A stretch of 64,000 nt of DNA from Parahoeflea halophila (GCF_900220985.1 NZ_OCPC01000001.1:722836-786835), one strand, 5' to 3'. Positions 34,151 through 43,616 are shown, counted from the stretch's first letter. A program made the numbers and translations. The notes: a model not told the origin generated them from the sequence alone.

Positions 34151-34516
34151 TCATTCCGGCCAGATATACTTGCCGCGCGCCCAGCCGATCTCGGCGTCAT
34201 TGGTCATCACCTGGCACCAGACATAAGCCTTTTTCATCTGTGCGTATTTCCAGCTGGTGCTTTCATGTCCGTCGATCCGGAACGAGACATTGGTGACGAT
34301 GTTCTTGCAGCGCCCGGTCATGCTGATGTTTTCGTCAAGCTCATAGGCGTCGATGATCCGGGATTGCACCGAAGGCCATTTGCGGATGTTGAGCGCATCG
34401 TCGGGAGCAATCGCCGTGATCGTGCCGGCGATGAAGGCGGAAGACTGTGCCGGAACAGCGGCCGCGGCAATGCAGGCAGCAGCAAGCGACAGGATGATGC
34501 GGACGGATGATGTCAT
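34151..34516 (-). CDS. secreted SH3-like protein
   Basis: A 121-residue protein with a signal peptide (IILSLAAACIAAAAVPAQSSA). The mature part opens TAIAPDDALNIRKWPSVQSRIID, the pattern of bacterial SH3 domains. A Cys in the middle (GRCKNIV) and one near the end (VWCQVM) could form a disulfide. The family often binds cell wall or acts as a protein-protein module. It is convergent with the MFS gene. Confidence 0.8.
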   Translation of the reverse strand: MTSSVRIILSLAAACIAAAAVPAQSSAFIAGTITAIAPDDALNIRKWPSVQSRIIDAYELDENISMTGRCKNIVTNVSFRIDGHESTSWKYAQMKKAYVWCQVMTNDAEIGWARGKYIWPE

Positions 34517-34642
34517 GATCGTTTCTCCCCTTTGGCGCTTCTCGATGCGCCGGTATCCCCAGGTTACCCGGTCGCAAATGGCCCTGTGGTGAACATCCGG
34601 TTAAGCCGGCATTCATTCTGCCGGCCCGCTTCGAACCAGTGG

Positions 34643-35557
34643 CTAGGCGTCAAACCTGCCTGTCTCGCCGAACCGCTCGAAACAGGCGCGAAAATGATCG
34701 CTCAGCGCGCAGACCTGGGGCGATGGGTCAGCTGCGACCTTGAGCAGCAACTGGTATTGCCCCGGCGCCGGCAATCCGCAATCTTCATCCAGGATCTGGA
34801 CGTCGGGACCGACAAAGTTGCGCCCCATCGGCGCAATCGCCAGATCAGCCAGGATTGCGGCGCGCTGTCCGGCCATGTGCGAGGTCATGAACGCCACCCG
34901 GTAGGACCGCCCGACCCGCTCAAGCGCTGACAAGGCACTTTCACGCCAGACACAGCCCTCGTCCCACATCGACACCGGCAATGGATCCATCAGGCACGCC
35001 TGCCCGCCCCTGGCGCCGGCCCAGACGATGTCGTCGGTCATCACCACTTCGCCCGGTTCCGGCGTGTGGTTCTTCATGCAACTGACCAGCGCGATATCGA
35101 TATGACCTGATGCAAACCGTTTCGTCAGATTGGAGGACTGGTCGATCACCACATCGACGACCACCGAGGGGTGCGATTTCGCAAACAGCTTGAGCACGCC
35201 CGGCAGCACCGCTTCGCCATAGTCGGAAGGAGAGCCGATCCTGACCACACCCGAGACATCGGAAGTCACGAAGCGCGAGATCGCCTCCCGGTTGAGCGCA
35301 ATCAGCCGCCGCGCATAGCCAAGCAGCACCTCTCCGTCATGGGTCAGCGAGACATTGCGGGCATCCCGCAGGAACACCGCTACGCCGAGCTGCTCTTCCA
35401 GCCGCTTGATCTGCATCGAAACCGCCGACGGCGTCCGGAAGATCCGCGTCGCCGCGGCCGTGAAACTGCCGGTTTCAGCAATGGCGACAAAACTGCGCAA
35501 AACATCGGGATCGAGCATCAGCAGCGGATGATTGATGGGGGCGTTCATATCGTTCAA
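34643..35557 (-). CDS. LysR-family transcriptional regulator
   Basis: A 304-residue LysR regulator. The winged helix spans about residues 13-72 (LRSFVAIAETGSFTAAATRIFRTPSAVSMQIKRLEEQLGVAVF). The effector domain begins at about residue 95 (VVRIGSPSDYGEAVLPGVLKLF). It is divergent from the small DUF1127-like gene, which it may control. The effector is unknown. Confidence 0.9.
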   Translation of the reverse strand: MNDMNAPINHPLLMLDPDVLRSFVAIAETGSFTAAATRIFRTPSAVSMQIKRLEEQLGVAVFLRDARNVSLTHDGEVLLGYARRLIALNREAISRFVTSDVSGVVRIGSPSDYGEAVLPGVLKLFAKSHPSVVVDVVIDQSSNLTKRFASGHIDIALVSCMKNHTPEPGEVVMTDDIVWAGARGGQACLMDPLPVSMWDEGCVWRESALSALERVGRSYRVAFMTSHMAGQRAAILADLAIAPMGRNFVGPDVQILDEDCGLPAPGQYQLLLKVAADPSPQVCALSDHFRACFERFGETGRFDA

Positions 35558-35666
35558 TTCCGTTGATCGTACCAGTCAATTCATTTCGTTTGATTGAATG
35601 ATGCAGCGGAGCGATGCTGTTGTCAATCCAGCGGGACTGGTAAACATTGAAACAGGAGAACTCAGA

Positions 35667-35855
35667 ATGTTCGGTATCCTCAGCATTGTTCGTTATGCCC
35701 GGCGCGTGCATGCCAACAGCGAGCGCGCCCGCATGGAAAAGTTCTTTCTCGACCTGCCGGTCGAGCTTCAGAAAGACATCGGCTGGCCCCAGCTGACGGA
35801 AAAGGCGCCAACCGTCCCGAGCCCTCCGGCTCAATGCTGCAGCCCGGTTAAGTGA
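35667..35855 (+). CDS. DUF1127-like small protein
   Basis: A 62-residue protein, MFGILSIVRYARRVHA to QCCSPVK, with an AGGAG site before the ATG. The segment FFLDLPVELQKDIGWP is the DUF1127 pattern of short alphaproteobacterial proteins, some of which bind RNA or affect phosphate and carbon use. It is divergent from the LysR gene across 110 bases. Function not known. Confidence 0.72.
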   Translation: MFGILSIVRYARRVHANSERARMEKFFLDLPVELQKDIGWPQLTEKAPTVPSPPAQCCSPVK

Positions 35856-35966
35856 AGCCAGCTGCCCATGTCGCAAGCCAAAAAAATTACGCTGCCATCC
35901 CCGTGACAAAGCGTGCATTTTGTGGCCTGATCGCGACATGGGCCTCCGCGAGGCGCGCACGGGATT

Positions 35967-36974
35967 TTGGCCATGGCCTCACAGAACAAACACAAGCGTT
36001 CAATCGTCTTTTTCATGGTTCCGGACTTTTCCATGATCGCCTTCTCGATGGCGATCGAACCATTGCGCCTGGCCAACCGGATGCTGGGCTATGAGTGCTA
36101 CAAATGGCGGCTCACATCACATGACGGCGAGCCGGCGCCCGCATCCAACCAGGTGGTGGTGTCCGTCAACACTTCGCTGGCCGATGAGCGCCGCAGCCTG
36201 TCTGGCGAGAATCGGCCCACCATGGTGTTCGTCTGTTCGGGCGCCAATGTCGAACGGTTTCAGAACAAATCGGTGCTGGCGTGGTTGCGCGAGGAACACA
36301 ATCGCGGCGTTGCGGTCGGAGGATTGTGCACAGGCGCCCATATCCTGGCCCAGGCGGGGCTGCTCTCGGGCCGGCGTTGTGCCATTCACTGGGAAAACCT
36401 GCCCGGCTTCGCAGAAGCCTTCCCCAAGGCCAACGTGTTTGCCGATCTTTATGAAATCGATGGCTCAATCCACACCTGCGCCGGTGGAACCGCGGCGCTC
36501 GACATGATGCTCAGCCTGATCGGCGAAGACCATGACGACACGCTGGTCAACCGGATCTGCGAGATGGCGCTGACCGACCGGGTCCGCAGTGCTCATGACC
36601 GCCAGCGGCTGCCCCTGCGTGCCCGCCTCGGGGTTCAGAACGCCAAGGTGCTCTCGATCATCGAGTTGATGGAAGCCAACCTGTCCGAGCCGCTGTCGCT
36701 GATCGAGATCGCCGATGACGCGGGTCTCTCGCGACGCCAGATCGAGCGCTTGTTCCGCCAGGAGATGGGCCGGTCCCCGGCACGCTACTATCTGGAAATA
36801 CGCCTCGACCGGGCCCGCCACCTTTTGATCCAGTCACCGATGCCGGTGGTCGAAGTGGCTGTCGCCTGCGGCTTTGTCTCCGCGTCGCACTTCTCCAAGT
36901 GCTACCGCGAACTCTACAACCGTTCGCCGCAGCAGGAGCGCGCCGAGCGCAAGCAGTATCTCACCGCAGCCTGA
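35967..36974 (+). CDS. GlxA/GbdR-type AraC-family transcriptional regulator
   Basis: A 335-residue regulator with an N-terminal DJ-1/PfpI-like amidotransferase domain (IVFFMVPDFSMIAFSMAIEPLRLAN, VGGLCTGAHILAQAGLL with the nucleophile-position Cys) and a C-terminal AraC DNA-binding domain (about residues 230-330, IEIADDAGLSRRQIERLFRQEMG). The arrangement is that of GbdR, ArgR and CdhR, activators of glycine betaine, arginine and carnitine catabolism. With the betaine importer and the dimethylglycine dehydrogenase-like gene in the window, a quaternary amine response is a reasonable guess. ATG at 35973 is an equal start. Confidence 0.85.
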   Translation: MAMASQNKHKRSIVFFMVPDFSMIAFSMAIEPLRLANRMLGYECYKWRLTSHDGEPAPASNQVVVSVNTSLADERRSLSGENRPTMVFVCSGANVERFQNKSVLAWLREEHNRGVAVGGLCTGAHILAQAGLLSGRRCAIHWENLPGFAEAFPKANVFADLYEIDGSIHTCAGGTAALDMMLSLIGEDHDDTLVNRICEMALTDRVRSAHDRQRLPLRARLGVQNAKVLSIIELMEANLSEPLSLIEIADDAGLSRRQIERLFRQEMGRSPARYYLEIRLDRARHLLIQSPMPVVEVAVACGFVSASHFSKCYRELYNRSPQQERAERKQYLTAA

Positions 36975-37010
36975 CCGGTAGCCACCTGCCCGGCCTCGAT
37001 CGGGCTTCGC

Positions 37011-37868
37011 TCAGGCGCGCATCGCCGTTGCTGGCGCGAAGGCGGCGGCCGCCTTCTTCAACGCTTCCATCTTCATCAGGATTCCGATGTTCTGCGCAAT
37101 CCGGCACTGGAACTCCTCCTGCACGAATGGCCGGTACATGAAGTCGCTTGCCCCTGCCTTCAGGAAGCTCGCCGACAGCTCCGGGTCATTCGAGTTCGAA
37201 ATGCCGATGATCCGCAGCACATCATCGGAATAGTTGCGGCGCAGTTTGCGGGTCAGCTGATAGCCGTCCATATCCCCCATGTGGTAATCCGTCAGCACCA
37301 GCCTGATATCCGGATTGGCGGCAATGGCTTCCAGCGCTTGCTCCCCGGAGGCAGCTTCGACAACTTCGAATTTCTGCGCCTGCAACATCGCCGAGAGGAT
37401 GCTGCGCTGGGTCTTTGTGTCGTCGACCACCAGGATGCGGAAATCACGGTTGGTGATAATGCGCTTGACTGCCGAGACGATCTCGTCAAACGCCCGGTCG
37501 GTATCCTTGATCACGTAATCCAGAACATTCTTCTTGAGGATGCTCTCACGCGTGTTGAAGTCGAATTTGCCGGTGAAAACGATCGTCGGCAACTCGACGT
37601 CGAGCGCGTAATCCAGCGCTTCGCAATGCGGTGAATCAGGCAGATTGAGATCGGTGACAGCGACAAAAAAGCCATGCTCCGCATCGCTTGCCGCATGCCT
37701 CATTTCCGCAAGCGAGCTGCAGGTGACGACATCCACACCCAGATCGGTCTCGAACCTGAATTTGAGCGCCGATGTAAACATTCGCGAATCTTCCACCAGG
37801 AGCACACGCAACCGGTCACCCGTTGCCGACAGCGCGGGTTTCCTTTCAATGTCTGAAGTCTTGGACAT
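37011..37868 (-). CDS. tandem-receiver response regulator without output domain (A)
   Basis: A 285-residue protein made of two receiver domains, about residues 20-140 and 144-265. Receiver 1 has acidic VEDS and phospho-acceptor D73 (VTDLNLP). Receiver 2 has VVDDTKTQ and D194 (LTDYHMGDMDG), then RIIGIS and the Lys-position region. No GGDEF, DNA-binding or kinase domain follows, only an Ala-rich end. Such proteins act as phosphate sinks or by protein contact. It is 57 bases downstream of its paralogue (B). Confidence 0.88.
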   Translation of the reverse strand: MSKTSDIERKPALSATGDRLRVLLVEDSRMFTSALKFRFETDLGVDVVTCSSLAEMRHAASDAEHGFFVAVTDLNLPDSPHCEALDYALDVELPTIVFTGKFDFNTRESILKKNVLDYVIKDTDRAFDEIVSAVKRIITNRDFRILVVDDTKTQRSILSAMLQAQKFEVVEAASGEQALEAIAANPDIRLVLTDYHMGDMDGYQLTRKLRRNYSDDVLRIIGISNSNDPELSASFLKAGASDFMYRPFVQEEFQCRIAQNIGILMKMEALKKAAAAFAPATAMRA

Positions 37869-37925
37869 GTCAGCTACTCCATTGGCGCGCCGGCCATTGC
37901 GGCGACAAGATGGGCCGTGGTCGCA

Positions 37926-38771
37926 TTATGCGACCTTAGCCACGTCAGCATTTCCCATTGACCGGTGTGCCTGCTTGATCTGGTCAAGCGTATCGAGGTT
38001 CTGGTTCACGCGGCAGTAGAATTCCTCGTCGATATAGGGCCGAAGCATGAAATCGTTGCCGCCGGCTTTGAGGAAGCGTGCCGACAGCAGCCGGTTGTCG
38101 GACGATGAGACCCCGATGATCCGCAACTCATGGCTGCCGCGGACGGACCGCAACCGCCGGGTAAGCTCGAAGCCATCCATGTCGGGCATGTTGTAATCGG
38201 TGATGACCAGACCGATCTCTGGCTTCGTCTTCAGGATCGTCAGTGCCTCGGCGCCGTTTTCAGCGGTACTCACATTGAAGTTGAAACGGTCGAGACGGGT
38301 GCGCAGAAGCGCCCGCGCTGTTGGACTGTCATCGACGATCAGCACGTGGTGCCTGTGGTTGGTCAGGAACCGGCAGACGGATTCCGCGAGCATGTCGATC
38401 GCCAGCACGCTGTCCTTGATCACATAGTCGACGATATCGCGCGCCAGAATGCCTTCGCGGGTCTTTTCGTGGAAAGTCCCGGTAAAGACGATGATCGGAA
38501 TCGACAGACCCGCGAGATAGTTGAGCGCTTCGCCATTCTCTGCACCCGGCAGATTGATGTTCGAGATGGCCAGGGTGATCGGGCGGTCATCGTAGTCGAA
38601 GGCCAGTTGCAGCTCTTCGAATGTACGGCATATCTCGATATCGATATCGAAGCATTCCTTCAGCTTCTGTCCAATCATGGAAGTGAAGACATTAGAGTCC
38701 TCCGCCACGATTATGCGGCAATCACCAAGTGATCCCCCTGAATATTGCATTCCAGAAAGTCCGACAAACAT
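37926..38771 (-). CDS. tandem-receiver response regulator, first receiver degenerate (B)
   Basis: A protein of about 281 residues with two receiver domains, paralogous to gene A along its length. In receiver 1 the phospho-acceptor Asp is replaced by Asn: ISNINLP (N71), where A has TDLNLP. Receiver 2 keeps VVDD-type acidic residues (LIVDDSPTAR) and D192 (ITDYNMPDMDG). So phosphorylation can only occur in receiver 2. I start at MFVGLSG because an AAGGGG site precedes it; the ATG at 38804 is unlikely. It is probably co-transcribed with A. Confidence 0.87.
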   Translation of the reverse strand: MFVGLSGMQYSGGSLGDCRIIVAEDSNVFTSMIGQKLKECFDIDIEICRTFEELQLAFDYDDRPITLAISNINLPGAENGEALNYLAGLSIPIIVFTGTFHEKTREGILARDIVDYVIKDSVLAIDMLAESVCRFLTNHRHHVLIVDDSPTARALLRTRLDRFNFNVSTAENGAEALTILKTKPEIGLVITDYNMPDMDGFELTRRLRSVRGSHELRIIGVSSSDNRLLSARFLKAGGNDFMLRPYIDEEFYCRVNQNLDTLDQIKQAHRSMGNADVAKVA

Positions 38772-39003
38772 GCATGCACCCCTTTGTGAGGGCAGGCTAA
38801 TCACATCCGGATTGAGTTTCGGTTAACACTTAAGCCATCATTGTCCGTATTTCGGCTGCCTTGCCTCGGCCACGCAGCTGTTTTTTGCGTTTCATGCCAG
38901 TGGCGCATCGCTGCCTGTCTCATGCGGATGAATTCCGCATACAGACGACAACGCACAAGGCCATCTCTTGGTCCGGCGACCTGCGAACCGGACTGAGAGC
39001 GTT

Positions 39004-39837
39004 CTAAGGATCGTCAAACATCCACTGCCGTTGCTGCCAGATTTTCTCGCCGATCAGACAATTGTAACTGTTCGTTGATGCCCGCACGCGCGGCGCCGGC
39101 GCGGCCTGGGCCGGCACCACCTCAGCCTCGATGGCCGGCAGCCCGCCGATCTCCAGAATAAGTTTGCGCCGGATCGCTTCCGGGAACTGGTCCCAGCTCG
39201 TCACCGGCACCAGAAAACTGCCCGGACCGCCGATCACGCATTCGGCGTAGTAGACATCGAGGTCCGGTATGTTGAAACCGCCATCGAAACCATCGCTGGT
39301 CATCAGCGGCAGCCCGTTGATGACAATGTGCCTGTTCAGCGCCATCTCGCGCGCCTCCAGCACCGGCCGGCCCTGGTTGTTGGGTCCGTCCCCGGAAATA
39401 TCGATCACCTTGCGAAAGCCGTCGAATGGCGCCTCGTCCAGCAGCTTGAGCGCATGCAGGATCGCTCCGGATATCGAGGTCCGATGCAGGCCGACCGGGC
39501 TGGTGTCGAGAACCGCTGCCGAAAGCGCTTCCGCATCCGTGGCGTTCTCCACCAGTGTCCAGTCAAACACCGCCCGGATCGAGCCGTTGCCCGCCCATTC
39601 AAACATTGTCACCGCGATGCGGCCATAGGCGCCCTGGCGGATGGCACGGACAACATCAGGATGGTTGAGTGCGGCGGCATAGCCTTCGCGCTGGATCGAC
39701 AGTTCGCTTGGAGCCATCGAGCGCGACACGTCAACCGCCAGCACGAGAGCAACATCCACCGGCTCCTGCCCCCTCGCCTCAGACGCCAGGACGAGGGCCG
39801 CCACCATTGCCAGTACCTTGCAGAACCAATCCGCCAT
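39004..39837 (-). CDS. DUF1194 von Willebrand A-like secreted protein
   Basis: A 277-residue protein with an N-terminal signal peptide (CKVLAMVAALVLASEARG). The von Willebrand factor A fold has a MIDAS motif DVSRSMAPSE near residue 36 and a second acidic ISGDGPNNQGRP. This is the DUF1194 family, common in Rhizobiales and of unknown function. The last 50 residues hold a Pro/Ala linker and a final NSYNCLIGEKIWQQRQW block. It is alone on this strand. Confidence 0.87.
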   Translation of the reverse strand: MADWFCKVLAMVAALVLASEARGQEPVDVALVLAVDVSRSMAPSELSIQREGYAAALNHPDVVRAIRQGAYGRIAVTMFEWAGNGSIRAVFDWTLVENATDAEALSAAVLDTSPVGLHRTSISGAILHALKLLDEAPFDGFRKVIDISGDGPNNQGRPVLEAREMALNRHIVINGLPLMTSDGFDGGFNIPDLDVYYAECVIGGPGSFLVPVTSWDQFPEAIRRKLILEIGGLPAIEAEVVPAQAAPAPRVRASTNSYNCLIGEKIWQQRQWMFDDP

Positions 39838-39903
39838 GCCGGGATGTTAGCATGGCGGATTCGCTGATCGAAACTCAATTTCAGGATCCCTTGATCTCCC
39901 GCC

Positions 39904-40326
39904 TCAGGCCGGCAAGGCGTCATCGCTGTACATGGAGGCGTATTCGGCCGACGGCGGAATTGGCCGGATCACGTCAATCAGGGTCCCGGAGGGATCGCGG
40001 GCGATGAAGTGGCGCTGTCCGAATGTTTCGTCACACAAGGGTTTTAGAATCATCCACCCTTCCGCCTGCGCGGTGGCATAGACCGCATCGACATCCTCCA
40101 CTTCGAAATTCAGGATAACGCCGGATCCGGGCATGTCGCTTTCCGGGATCGTGGGGTGCCCCTGCTCCAGCACGGCCAGATTGATGTCCGGATCCGTCTT
40201 TGATCGCAAATGCACATACCAGTCCGACTCGAATGCCGGTTCGAATCCAAGCTTCCGGACATAGAAATCGCAGGTCTCACCTACCTTCTTGGTGATCAGA
40301 ACGGGGTAGTAGCTGGTGGTCTTCAT
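39904..40326 (-). CDS. VOC-family (glyoxalase/bleomycin-resistance-like) protein
   Basis: A 140-residue VOC protein starting [33 protein letters not shown], with the usual second half [21 protein letters not shown] and [18 protein letters not shown]. The Glu/His pattern of a metal site is only partly kept. It is divergent from a TetR gene, and the spacer holds two related palindromes, so it is likely the main target of that regulator. The substrate is unknown. Confidence 0.87.
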   Translation of the reverse strand: MKTTSYYPVLITKKVGETCDFYVRKLGFEPAFESDWYVHLRSKTDPDINLAVLEQGHPTIPESDMPGSGVILNFEVEDVDAVYATAQAEGWMILKPLCDETFGQRHFIARDPSGTLIDVIRPIPPSAEYASMYSDDALPA

Positions 40327-40347
40327 GGCTTGCGTCTCCTTTGAAAC

Positions 40348-40392
40348 AAACATACAGTATGTATGACAGAATTAAACATACAGGCTGTTTGC
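40348..40392. promoter_or_regulatory. paired TetR-type operators between VOC and TetR genes
   Basis: Two related sites stand side by side: ACATACAGTATGTATG (40349-40364), nearly palindromic, and ACATACAGGCTGTTTG (40375-40390), sharing the left half. They lie in the divergent promoter between the VOC and TetR genes, as expected for autoregulation. Confidence 0.65.
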
Positions 40393-40986
40393 ATGAATAT
40401 CAAGACACGAATGTCCAACCAGGACCGTTCCGACATGACCCGCAAGGCGCTCGTCAAGGCGGCGCGCGAATTGTTCATTGAGAAGGGCTATGGGGAAGCA
40501 GGCACGCCCGAGCTTGTCAGGGCGGCAGGCGTCACCCGCGGCGCGCTCTATCATCATTTCGAGGACAAGCAGGCGCTGTTCCGTGCCGTGGCCGAAAACG
40601 AACTGGCCGAAGTCGCCAAGCTGATAGAGCGCTCCGCCACGACGGCTTCGACCACCATGCAGGCGCTCGAAAGCGGCACGCGCGCCTATCTCGACGCCAT
40701 GCAGGCATCTGGACGGGCGCATCTCCTGCTCGTCGAAGGCCCCGCGGCTTTGGGTGTTCAAACCATGAAGCAGCTCAACAGCGACAGCGCCGCTCATACC
40801 CTGCGCGACGGCTTGGCCGCAGCGATGGCCGCGGGTGAAATCCCGCAACTGCCGCTGGATGCCCTGACAGCCATCCTTGATGCCGCCTTCGACCGGGCGG
40901 CACTCGAAATGGCGCAAGGAGCTTCCCGCACCGACATCGAAACAGCGCTGTCAGCGCTGTTTCGCGGGCTTGCTGCTGCAAAATAG
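40393..40986 (+). CDS. TetR-family repressor
   Basis: A protein of about 197 residues with the TetR helix-turn-helix at residues about 16-60 (RKALVKAARELFIEKGYGEAGTPELVRAAGVTRGALYHHFEDKQALFRAV). The ligand domain has no special features. It is divergent from the VOC gene. Start candidates are 40363 (inside the first operator, unlikely), 40393 and 40411. Confidence 0.87.
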   Translation: MNIKTRMSNQDRSDMTRKALVKAARELFIEKGYGEAGTPELVRAAGVTRGALYHHFEDKQALFRAVAENELAEVAKLIERSATTASTTMQALESGTRAYLDAMQASGRAHLLLVEGPAALGVQTMKQLNSDSAAHTLRDGLAAAMAAGEIPQLPLDALTAILDAAFDRAALEMAQGASRTDIETALSALFRGLAAAK

Positions 40987-41054
40987 CTCCGGCGCGCGCT
41001 GCGCGGTTCGGCAGCCCAGCCACTCACGCCTCACCCGGCACGGGCGAGGCCGCA

Positions 41055-43616
41055 TCAACTCCGCGGTTTGAGGTTCTCCGGATCATAGAGCGGCGTATAG
41101 CCGACGGCCGCGACTTCAACCGGATAGGTCTCGCTGAAATACTCTACGGTGAGCTTGCGCCCCACCTGGCAGTAATCCCAGGGCAGATAGGCCAGCGCGA
41201 TATTCTTGCCGATGGTCGGCCCATAGGCAATCGACGTGGTGTAGGACCGCCGTCCGAGCTCGTCGACCAGCGTCTCGCCGGTTTCGGGATCCATTACCGG
41301 CAGGATTCCGACCGGATAACGGGCGACGCCCCGGGCGTCGACATTCTCCGTCATCACCAGCGTGCACAGCATCGCCGGCTGGTGCTCCCGCGCCTTGTAT
41401 TCGAGATGCTTGGCCTTGCCGCGGAAATCGGCTTCCTTGACCTTCGGCCGTGCAAGATCCGCTTCAATCAGGTTGTACTGGGTCAGAAGATCGGCGTTCT
41501 GCAGCCGCAGGCTCTTCTCCATGCGCCGCGAATTCGCATAGGTCTCCACGCCCACAGGCGTGACCCCTGTCGAGCGCAGCGCATCCCAGACGGCCAGGCC
41601 GTCCTCAAACTTCATGTGCAGCTCCCAGCCCTGCTCGCCGACATAGGAGAGCCGGAACGCGGACACCGTCCTGCCGGCGATCTCGATCGGCTTGATCGCG
41701 GCAAAGGCGAAGTTCTCAACATCCAGCCCCGCCGGATCGGCGACGATCTTTTTCAGGGTGTCACGTGCGTTCGGGCCCCAGATACCGATGGTCGTGTAAT
41801 CCTCGCTGACATCGGTGATCGTGACGTCGTAGCCTTTGTCCTCGGCCACGCGGCGCATGTAGTGGAAATCCCGCGGTCCAGCATCAGCACCGTTGATCAA
41901 GCGGCAGCGGTCAGCCATGCGGATCACGGTGAAATCGGCGCGCACCATGCCCTCGTCATCAAGGAAGTGGGTGTAGATACCCTTGCCAATCATGGTGTCA
42001 CCGCCGATTTTGGCAGCGCAAAGCCACTCCATCATCGCGACGTGATCCGGCCCTTCGATGTCGACCATATGAAAATGCGACAGGTTGATGATGCCGCAGT
42101 CTTCACTCAGTTGCAGATGCTCGGCATTCGACACGCGCCAGAAATGGCGGTTGTCCCATTCGTTTTCGCGCAGCGGAACCCGGTCACCGAATTTCTCCAG
42201 CAGATGTGCGTTCGAAGCATAGCCATGCGCCCGCTCCCAGCCGCCCAGCTCCATGAAATGACCGCCGAGCTCGACTTCGCGTTCGTGGAACGGCGAGCGC
42301 TTGACGCCACGCCCGGAGGCATAGGGTTCGCGGGGATGGATGGCCGGGAAATAGATTTTCTGCGCCGCTTCGCGGCAGCGCCCCTCGATGAACGCCTCGG
42401 TCATCTGGTGCGGGTAGAACCGCGCATAGTCGATCGGGTTGTGATCGATCTCGGTGCGGCCATCCGTCATCCAGTCGGCAATCAGCTTGCCGTAGCCTGG
42501 TCCGTCCTTGACCCAGATGGCGACGCAGTACCACAGCCCGCGCACCTTCTGGCTTTCGCCACAAGAAGGGCCGCCGGCGGCAGAGACCTGCAACAGCCCG
42601 TTGAAGGAATGACTTTCATTGTAGCCGAGTTCGCCCAGGATCGGTGTCAGCTCCATGGCGCGTTCCAGCGGCTCGATGATCTGCTCCATGTCGAGATCGC
42701 GCTGCGAGGGCGACAGCCGGGCCTCCTTCTTCTCCAGAATGTCGCGCGGATGGCAAAGCCGCGGCTCATCAGTCTCGTAATAACCCCACTCGATCTGACC
42801 GCCCTCGGCGGTTGTCGGATCGCCGGTATCGCGCATATAGGCCGAATTGCCCTGGTCGCGCATCAGCGGCCAGCCGATATCCTTGCCGGTGCCTTCGAAT
42901 TCCTTGTACGGGCCAAAGAAGGTCAGCGGGTGATCGACCGGCATCACCGGCAGGTCCTCGCCAACCATCTCGGCAATCTGGCGGCCCCAGATACCCGCGC
43001 AAACCACGACGCGATCCGCCATGATCGTGCCGCGATGGGTGACAACTCCCTTGATGCGGCCATTCTCAACGATCAGCGATTGCGCCGGGGTGTTGGCGAA
43101 GACGCGCAGCTTGCCGGTCTTTTCCGCTGCATCAACCAGCTTTCCGGCAACTGTTTGCGAACGCGGAATGACAAGGCCGGCATCCGGGTCCCACAGGGCG
43201 CCTGCCACCATCTCTTGCTCGACAAGCGGGAATTTCTCCTTGACCTCCTCCGGGCCGATGAAGCTGGCGCGCGTGCCAAAGGCCTTGCCTGAGGAAATCT
43301 TTCGCTTGACCTCCTCCATCCAGGCATCATCACCGGCGCGGACAATCTCGAGCCCGCCAATGCGGGCGTAGTGGCCCATCTTCTCGAAGAAATCGATCGA
43401 GTACTGCGTCGTCCATACCGAGAGATAGTCGTGCGAAGTGGTGTAGCAGAAGTCCGAGGCATGCGCTGTCGAGCCGATATCGGTTGGAACGCCGGACTTG
43501 TCGATTCCGACGATGTCGTCCCACCCGCGCTCGATGAGGTGATGCGCTATGGAGGCGCCGACAATGCCTCCCACGCCGATGATGACGACCTTTGCCTGTT
43601 TCGGGAACTCTGCCAT
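41055..43616 (-). CDS. dimethylglycine/sarcosine dehydrogenase-like FAD + GcvT protein
   Basis: An 853-residue flavoprotein. An N-terminal DAO-type FAD domain (VVIIGVGGIVGASIAHHLIERG near residues 10-31) runs to about residue 400. A middle FAD-associated domain and a C-terminal GcvT-like folate-binding half follow (FRLSYVGEQGWELHMKFEDGLAVWDALRSTG near residues 660-690, GRKLTVEYFSETYPVEV near the end). Such proteins oxidise N-methyl groups of dimethylglycine or sarcosine and pass the one-carbon unit to THF. This complements the betaine import and C1 genes at 17-33 kb. The exact substrate is not decided by sequence. Confidence 0.88.
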   Translation of the reverse strand: MAEFPKQAKVVIIGVGGIVGASIAHHLIERGWDDIVGIDKSGVPTDIGSTAHASDFCYTTSHDYLSVWTTQYSIDFFEKMGHYARIGGLEIVRAGDDAWMEEVKRKISSGKAFGTRASFIGPEEVKEKFPLVEQEMVAGALWDPDAGLVIPRSQTVAGKLVDAAEKTGKLRVFANTPAQSLIVENGRIKGVVTHRGTIMADRVVVCAGIWGRQIAEMVGEDLPVMPVDHPLTFFGPYKEFEGTGKDIGWPLMRDQGNSAYMRDTGDPTTAEGGQIEWGYYETDEPRLCHPRDILEKKEARLSPSQRDLDMEQIIEPLERAMELTPILGELGYNESHSFNGLLQVSAAGGPSCGESQKVRGLWYCVAIWVKDGPGYGKLIADWMTDGRTEIDHNPIDYARFYPHQMTEAFIEGRCREAAQKIYFPAIHPREPYASGRGVKRSPFHEREVELGGHFMELGGWERAHGYASNAHLLEKFGDRVPLRENEWDNRHFWRVSNAEHLQLSEDCGIINLSHFHMVDIEGPDHVAMMEWLCAAKIGGDTMIGKGIYTHFLDDEGMVRADFTVIRMADRCRLINGADAGPRDFHYMRRVAEDKGYDVTITDVSEDYTTIGIWGPNARDTLKKIVADPAGLDVENFAFAAIKPIEIAGRTVSAFRLSYVGEQGWELHMKFEDGLAVWDALRSTGVTPVGVETYANSRRMEKSLRLQNADLLTQYNLIEADLARPKVKEADFRGKAKHLEYKAREHQPAMLCTLVMTENVDARGVARYPVGILPVMDPETGETLVDELGRRSYTTSIAYGPTIGKNIALAYLPWDYCQVGRKLTVEYFSETYPVEVAAVGYTPLYDPENLKPRS

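Noticed and set aside
41382-43292. Plus-strand 636-codon frame opposite the dimethylglycine dehydrogenase-like gene
   Set aside because: It mirrors codon bias of the real flavoprotein; no ribosome site or known domain.
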